64,000 nt of DNA, from contig CAWIQF010000015.1 of assembly GCA_963838205.1 (NCBI GenBank), forward strand, positions 124,001 through 188,000, given 5' to 3'. The translations under genes were made by a program, and so were the position numbers. A model generated the notes under the pieces. The model was not told where the DNA came from. It did not search any database and worked only from the letters and a program-made list of their open reading frames with translations. Positions 61,655 through 64,000 of the stretch are shown piece by piece (positions within the stretch are counted from its first letter, which is position 1; each line of letters opens with the position of its first letter). The stretch is from CAIVVT01 sp963838205. GTDB taxonomy: Bacteria; Acidobacteriota; Terriglobia; Bryobacterales; Bryobacteraceae.

Positions 61655-62863
61655 ATGAGCAACAGAACCGATCCGGATCGCCGCGACTTCGTCAAGACGG
61701 CCGCCGCGGGCCTTCTGATTTTGAAGCCAGCGACGGTCTTCGGCTCGCAGGCGAACTCGGCGGTGGAGGTGGGTCTCATCGGCTGTGGCGGGCGCGGCAA
61801 CTGGCTCGCGCCGTTCTTCCCCGAGTACACCGGCGCGCGCATCGTCGCGCTGGCCGACGTCGTCCAGGAGCACCTCGACTCGACCGTCAAAACGTTTAAG
61901 GTGGACAGCTCGCGCGCGTACTACGGCCCCGAGGCGTACAAAGAACTGGCGCACTCGAAGCTGGATGCGGTGATCATCGAAACGCCGCCGATCTATCACC
62001 CGCTGCACGCCGAAGAGGCCGTGAAGGCCGGGAAGCACGTATTCTGCGCCAAGCCGATCGCCGTGGATGTGCCGGGATGCCAAAGCTTCCAGACCAGCGG
62101 CAAACAGGCGGCGCAGAAGAACCTGAGCTTCTGGGCCGATTTCCAGACACGCGCGCAAGAGGTTTACAAGGAAGCGGCCAAACGCGTCCACCAGGGCGAC
62201 ATCGGCAAACCGGCGTTCGCGCAGGTGCTGTACTATGCCGGGCGGCCGGTCAAGGACAGGGGTACGCCGGGGATGGACCCGGGCGAGCGCCGCCTGTTGA
62301 ATTTCTTTACGGACAAGGTGCTCAGCGGCGACATCATCGTCGAGCAGAACATCCACGTGATCGACGTCGCCAACTGGCTGCTGCAGGGGCATCCGCTGAA
62401 GGCGACCGGCACGGGCGGGCGCACGGACTGGAGCGGCACGCCGTACGACACGGGCGACGCCTGGGACCACTTCCAGGTGACCTACTGGTATGGCAACGAA
62501 GTGCAGGCCGACTTCAGCTCGAACCAGTTGACGAACAGCTTCTCCGACCTGTGCGTGCGCGTGTTCGGCATCAAGGGCTGCGCCGACACGCACTACGGCG
62601 GCCTGGTCCGCATTACCGGCGACAACGCGTGGCTGGGCGCGGAGAAGGACGACACGTTCAAGCAGGGCTGCGTCAACAACATCAAGGCGTTCGTCGCGAG
62701 CATCCGCGACGGCAAGCCGATCAACAACGCGGACCAATCGGCGGAGAGCAATCTGACGGCGATTCTGGGACGCATGGCCGCGTATCAGCAGCGCCTGATC
62801 ACGTGGGAAGAGATGATGAAATCGAAGGAGCGCCTCCACGCCGACCTGAAACTGAAGTGGTAG
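61655..62863 (+). CDS. Tat-exported Gfo/Idh/MocA-family oxidoreductase
   Basis: The 402-residue product has a twin-arginine signal (DPDRRDFVKTAAAGLLIL), Rossmann motif EVGLIGCGGRGNWLA, and the catalytic lysine in HVFCAKPIAVD (AKP replaces the usual EKP). The C-terminal part holds DVANWLLQGHPLKA and YGNEVQADFSSNQL. GGAGG lies 5 bases before the ATG. It is divergent from malQ and 13 bases upstream of an aldo/keto reductase and an enolase-superfamily gene, implying an oxidative sugar pathway. It is distinct in sequence from the MocA gene at 47187. Confidence 0.88.
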   Translation: MSNRTDPDRRDFVKTAAAGLLILKPATVFGSQANSAVEVGLIGCGGRGNWLAPFFPEYTGARIVALADVVQEHLDSTVKTFKVDSSRAYYGPEAYKELAHSKLDAVIIETPPIYHPLHAEEAVKAGKHVFCAKPIAVDVPGCQSFQTSGKQAAQKNLSFWADFQTRAQEVYKEAAKRVHQGDIGKPAFAQVLYYAGRPVKDRGTPGMDPGERRLLNFFTDKVLSGDIIVEQNIHVIDVANWLLQGHPLKATGTGGRTDWSGTPYDTGDAWDHFQVTYWYGNEVQADFSSNQLTNSFSDLCVRVFGIKGCADTHYGGLVRITGDNAWLGAEKDDTFKQGCVNNIKAFVASIRDGKPINNADQSAESNLTAILGRMAAYQQRLITWEEMMKSKERLHADLKLKW

Positions 62864-62876
62864 CGCCCGGAGGACG

Positions 62877-63650
62877 ATGCGCAAACACAGGGTCCAATTG
62901 GGCGTCGGGCTGATCAGCATCGGACGCACATGGGGCGTCAGGCCCGTGCCGGTGCCGGGGGAAGCCGAGGCCCTGGCCTTGCTCGAGGGCGCCTACGAGT
63001 TGGGCATCCGGCTGTTCGACACGTCGCCCTCCTACGGGGACAGCGAGGTGAAGCTGGGGCGCTTTTTGACAGGCCTGAGCCGCGAAGAGCGAGCGCAGGT
63101 GAGCGTCGCCACGAAGTTCGGCGAGCATTGGAATTCCGGGACCGGCGAACCGTTCACCGACCACTCCTACGACGCGCTGCGCCGCAGCCTGGTGCGGAGC
63201 CTGGACCGGCTCGGCGCGATCGATCTGCTGCAACTCCACCGGACTTCCCCGGAGGTGCTTGGCAGCGCAGATCTGGAAAAGGCCTGGGAGAGCGCTCTCG
63301 ATGCCGGCGTCGGGAGAATCGGCGTGAGCGCCAGCGACCCCGCCTCGGCCGCGGCGGCGCTGGCCCTTGGTTACCAGGTGATCCAGATGCCTTACAACGC
63401 TTCGCGCGAAGACATGGGGCCGGCGCTACGCGAGGCGGCATCGAAAGACGTGGAAGTGCTGATCAATCGGCCCTACCAGGCCGGCGCGAAGCTCTACGAG
63501 ACGGCAGAGCCGGACAAGCGCGAGCTGTTCGCGCACGTGCTGCGGGTGAGATTCCGGGGCTGGGTGCTCACGGGGACGAGGTCCGTGGATCATCTGAAAG
63601 AGAACCTGGACGCCTTCCGCGCGGCGTTGAAAATGAGCGAGGAATCATGA
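62877..63650 (+). CDS. Aldo/keto reductase family protein
   Basis: The 257-residue product keeps the AKR catalytic tetrad: D in IRLFDTSPSYGDSEVKLGR (with Y in the same stretch), K in SVATKFGEH and H in LLQLHRTSPEVL. It is shorter than typical AKRs (about 300), mainly at the C-terminus, which may affect cofactor binding. It follows the oxidoreductase by 13 bases and overlaps the next gene by 4. Substrate unknown; context suggests a sugar or sugar-acid. Confidence 0.83.
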   Translation: MRKHRVQLGVGLISIGRTWGVRPVPVPGEAEALALLEGAYELGIRLFDTSPSYGDSEVKLGRFLTGLSREERAQVSVATKFGEHWNSGTGEPFTDHSYDALRRSLVRSLDRLGAIDLLQLHRTSPEVLGSADLEKAWESALDAGVGRIGVSASDPASAAAALALGYQVIQMPYNASREDMGPALREAASKDVEVLINRPYQAGAKLYETAEPDKRELFAHVLRVRFRGWVLTGTRSVDHLKENLDAFRAALKMSEES

Positions 63651-64000
63651 GCACAAGAAGAATCGCGAAGATCGAAACCGCCTGCGTCGCTCCGCGCTGG
63701 GGTCTGGTCCGCATGCTGACATCGGACGGCATCGAGGGGTTCGGTGAGTTCACTCTGGAAGGTCATCTCGAGAGCACGCGCGCCGGCGTGCACGCCATGG
63801 CCGAGTGGTTCACGGGCAAGCCGACGGACGATCTGAAGGGACTGGTGCGCGGGTTCTACGACCGCAGTTTCTACCACGGCGGCGGCGTCTACATGAGCGC
63901 GCTGGCGGGCATCGAGATGGCGTTGTGGGACATTGCGGGCAAAGCCGCGGGCCTGCCGGTGTACCGCCTGCTGGGCGGGCGCGTGCGCAACCGCGTGAAG
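63647..64000 (+). CDS. Mandelate racemase/galactonate dehydratase-like enzyme (5' part; cut by window)
   Basis: The first 118 residues of an enolase-superfamily enzyme: MSTRRIAKIETACVAPRWGL, SDGIEGFGEFTLEG, YHGGGVYMSALAGIEMALWD and IAGKAAGLPVYRLLGGRVRN match the N-terminal capping domain of galactonate/gluconate-type dehydratases. The catalytic barrel lies beyond the window. No export signal is seen, unlike the enolase-superfamily gene at 7629. The ATG overlaps the preceding TGA by 4 bases, so it is the third gene of the operon. Confidence 0.85.
   Translation, partial: MSTRRIAKIETACVAPRWGLVRMLTSDGIEGFGEFTLEGHLESTRAGVHAMAEWFTGKPTDDLKGLVRGFYDRSFYHGGGVYMSALAGIEMALWDIAGKAAGLPVYRLLGGRVRNRVK

Noticed and set aside
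61571..62929. Minus-strand frame extending malQ by more than 400 residues
   Set aside because: It is antisense to the Gfo/Idh/MocA gene, and malQ homology starts at the ATG at 61570.

Overview
The window is a GC-rich chromosomal stretch of about 64 kb with densely packed genes on both strands. The gene content points to Acidobacteriota, probably near the Bryobacterales/Solibacter group: a type B succinate dehydrogenase, a HAF-repeat/IPT secreted protein, a PEP-CTERM protein, Tat-exported Gfo/Idh/MocA oxidoreductases, ThuA-domain proteins and enolase-superfamily sugar-acid dehydratases. The taxon is inferred from content; no rRNA gene is present and I recognised no tRNA or CRISPR array.

Layout. 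1-2612 (-): sdhC and most of sdhA. 3410-10919 (+): HAF/IPT secreted protein, rimO, then a cluster of secreted proteins (enolase-superfamily enzyme, bicupin, nitrilase-fold amidase). 11001-14050 (+): yacG, pgpA, an IPT/NHL beta-propeller and cinA in a tight array. 14142-16458: intergenic repeats, a frameshifted short-chain dehydrogenase and a GGDEF diguanylate cyclase whose 3' end is repeated three times in frame. 16797-18342 (+): infA and a one-module ClpB-like ATPase. 18355-23447 (-): the classical ffh-rpsP-khpA-rimM-trmD-rplS-rnhB translation and protein-targeting array. 23728-31618: PEP-CTERM protein, yqhD, divergent queA and tsaD, a large alpha/beta hydrolase and an Mrp-type ATPase. 31661-37090 (+): ilvB-ilvN-ilvC-cimA, a branched-chain amino acid operon preceded by what reads as a complete translation-coupled attenuator. 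37157-39382: a hypothetical gene, a quinone oxidoreductase and eda. 39382-43470: mobile-element island (IS630 inserted exactly at the eda stop codon, an IS1380-type remnant, an IS91-like transposase with a tyrosine recombinase). 43495-44042: rpmB-rpmG with a clear promoter and terminator. 44057-49553: M28 peptidase, tandem ThuA protein, Gfo/Idh/MocA oxidoreductase and a GH20-like protein. 49591-54160: two small membrane proteins, cca, a zinc-ribbon protein and class I fumarase. 54357-55371: broken DUF4177-like gene, RelE-like fragment and a HepT/MntA toxin-antitoxin pair. 55752-64000: an orphan tail-sheath-like giant gene (frameshifted), an alpha/beta hydrolase, malQ, and a Gfo/Idh/MocA - aldo/keto reductase - enolase-superfamily sugar operon running off the window.

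Main points of interest. (1) The ilv leader encodes a 39-residue peptide packed with Ile, Leu and Val in codons rare for this genome; its last codons are perfectly complementary to the 5' arm of a strong terminator upstream of ilvB. (2) A dispersed intergenic repeat, core GAGCCGCGAC, occurs in three unrelated intergenic regions. (3) Four conserved or paralogy-supported genes carry a net +1 shift in or next to G/C runs, which may be sequencing error or real decay. (4) IS630 sits exactly in the eda stop codon and rebuilds it, changing TAA to TAG.
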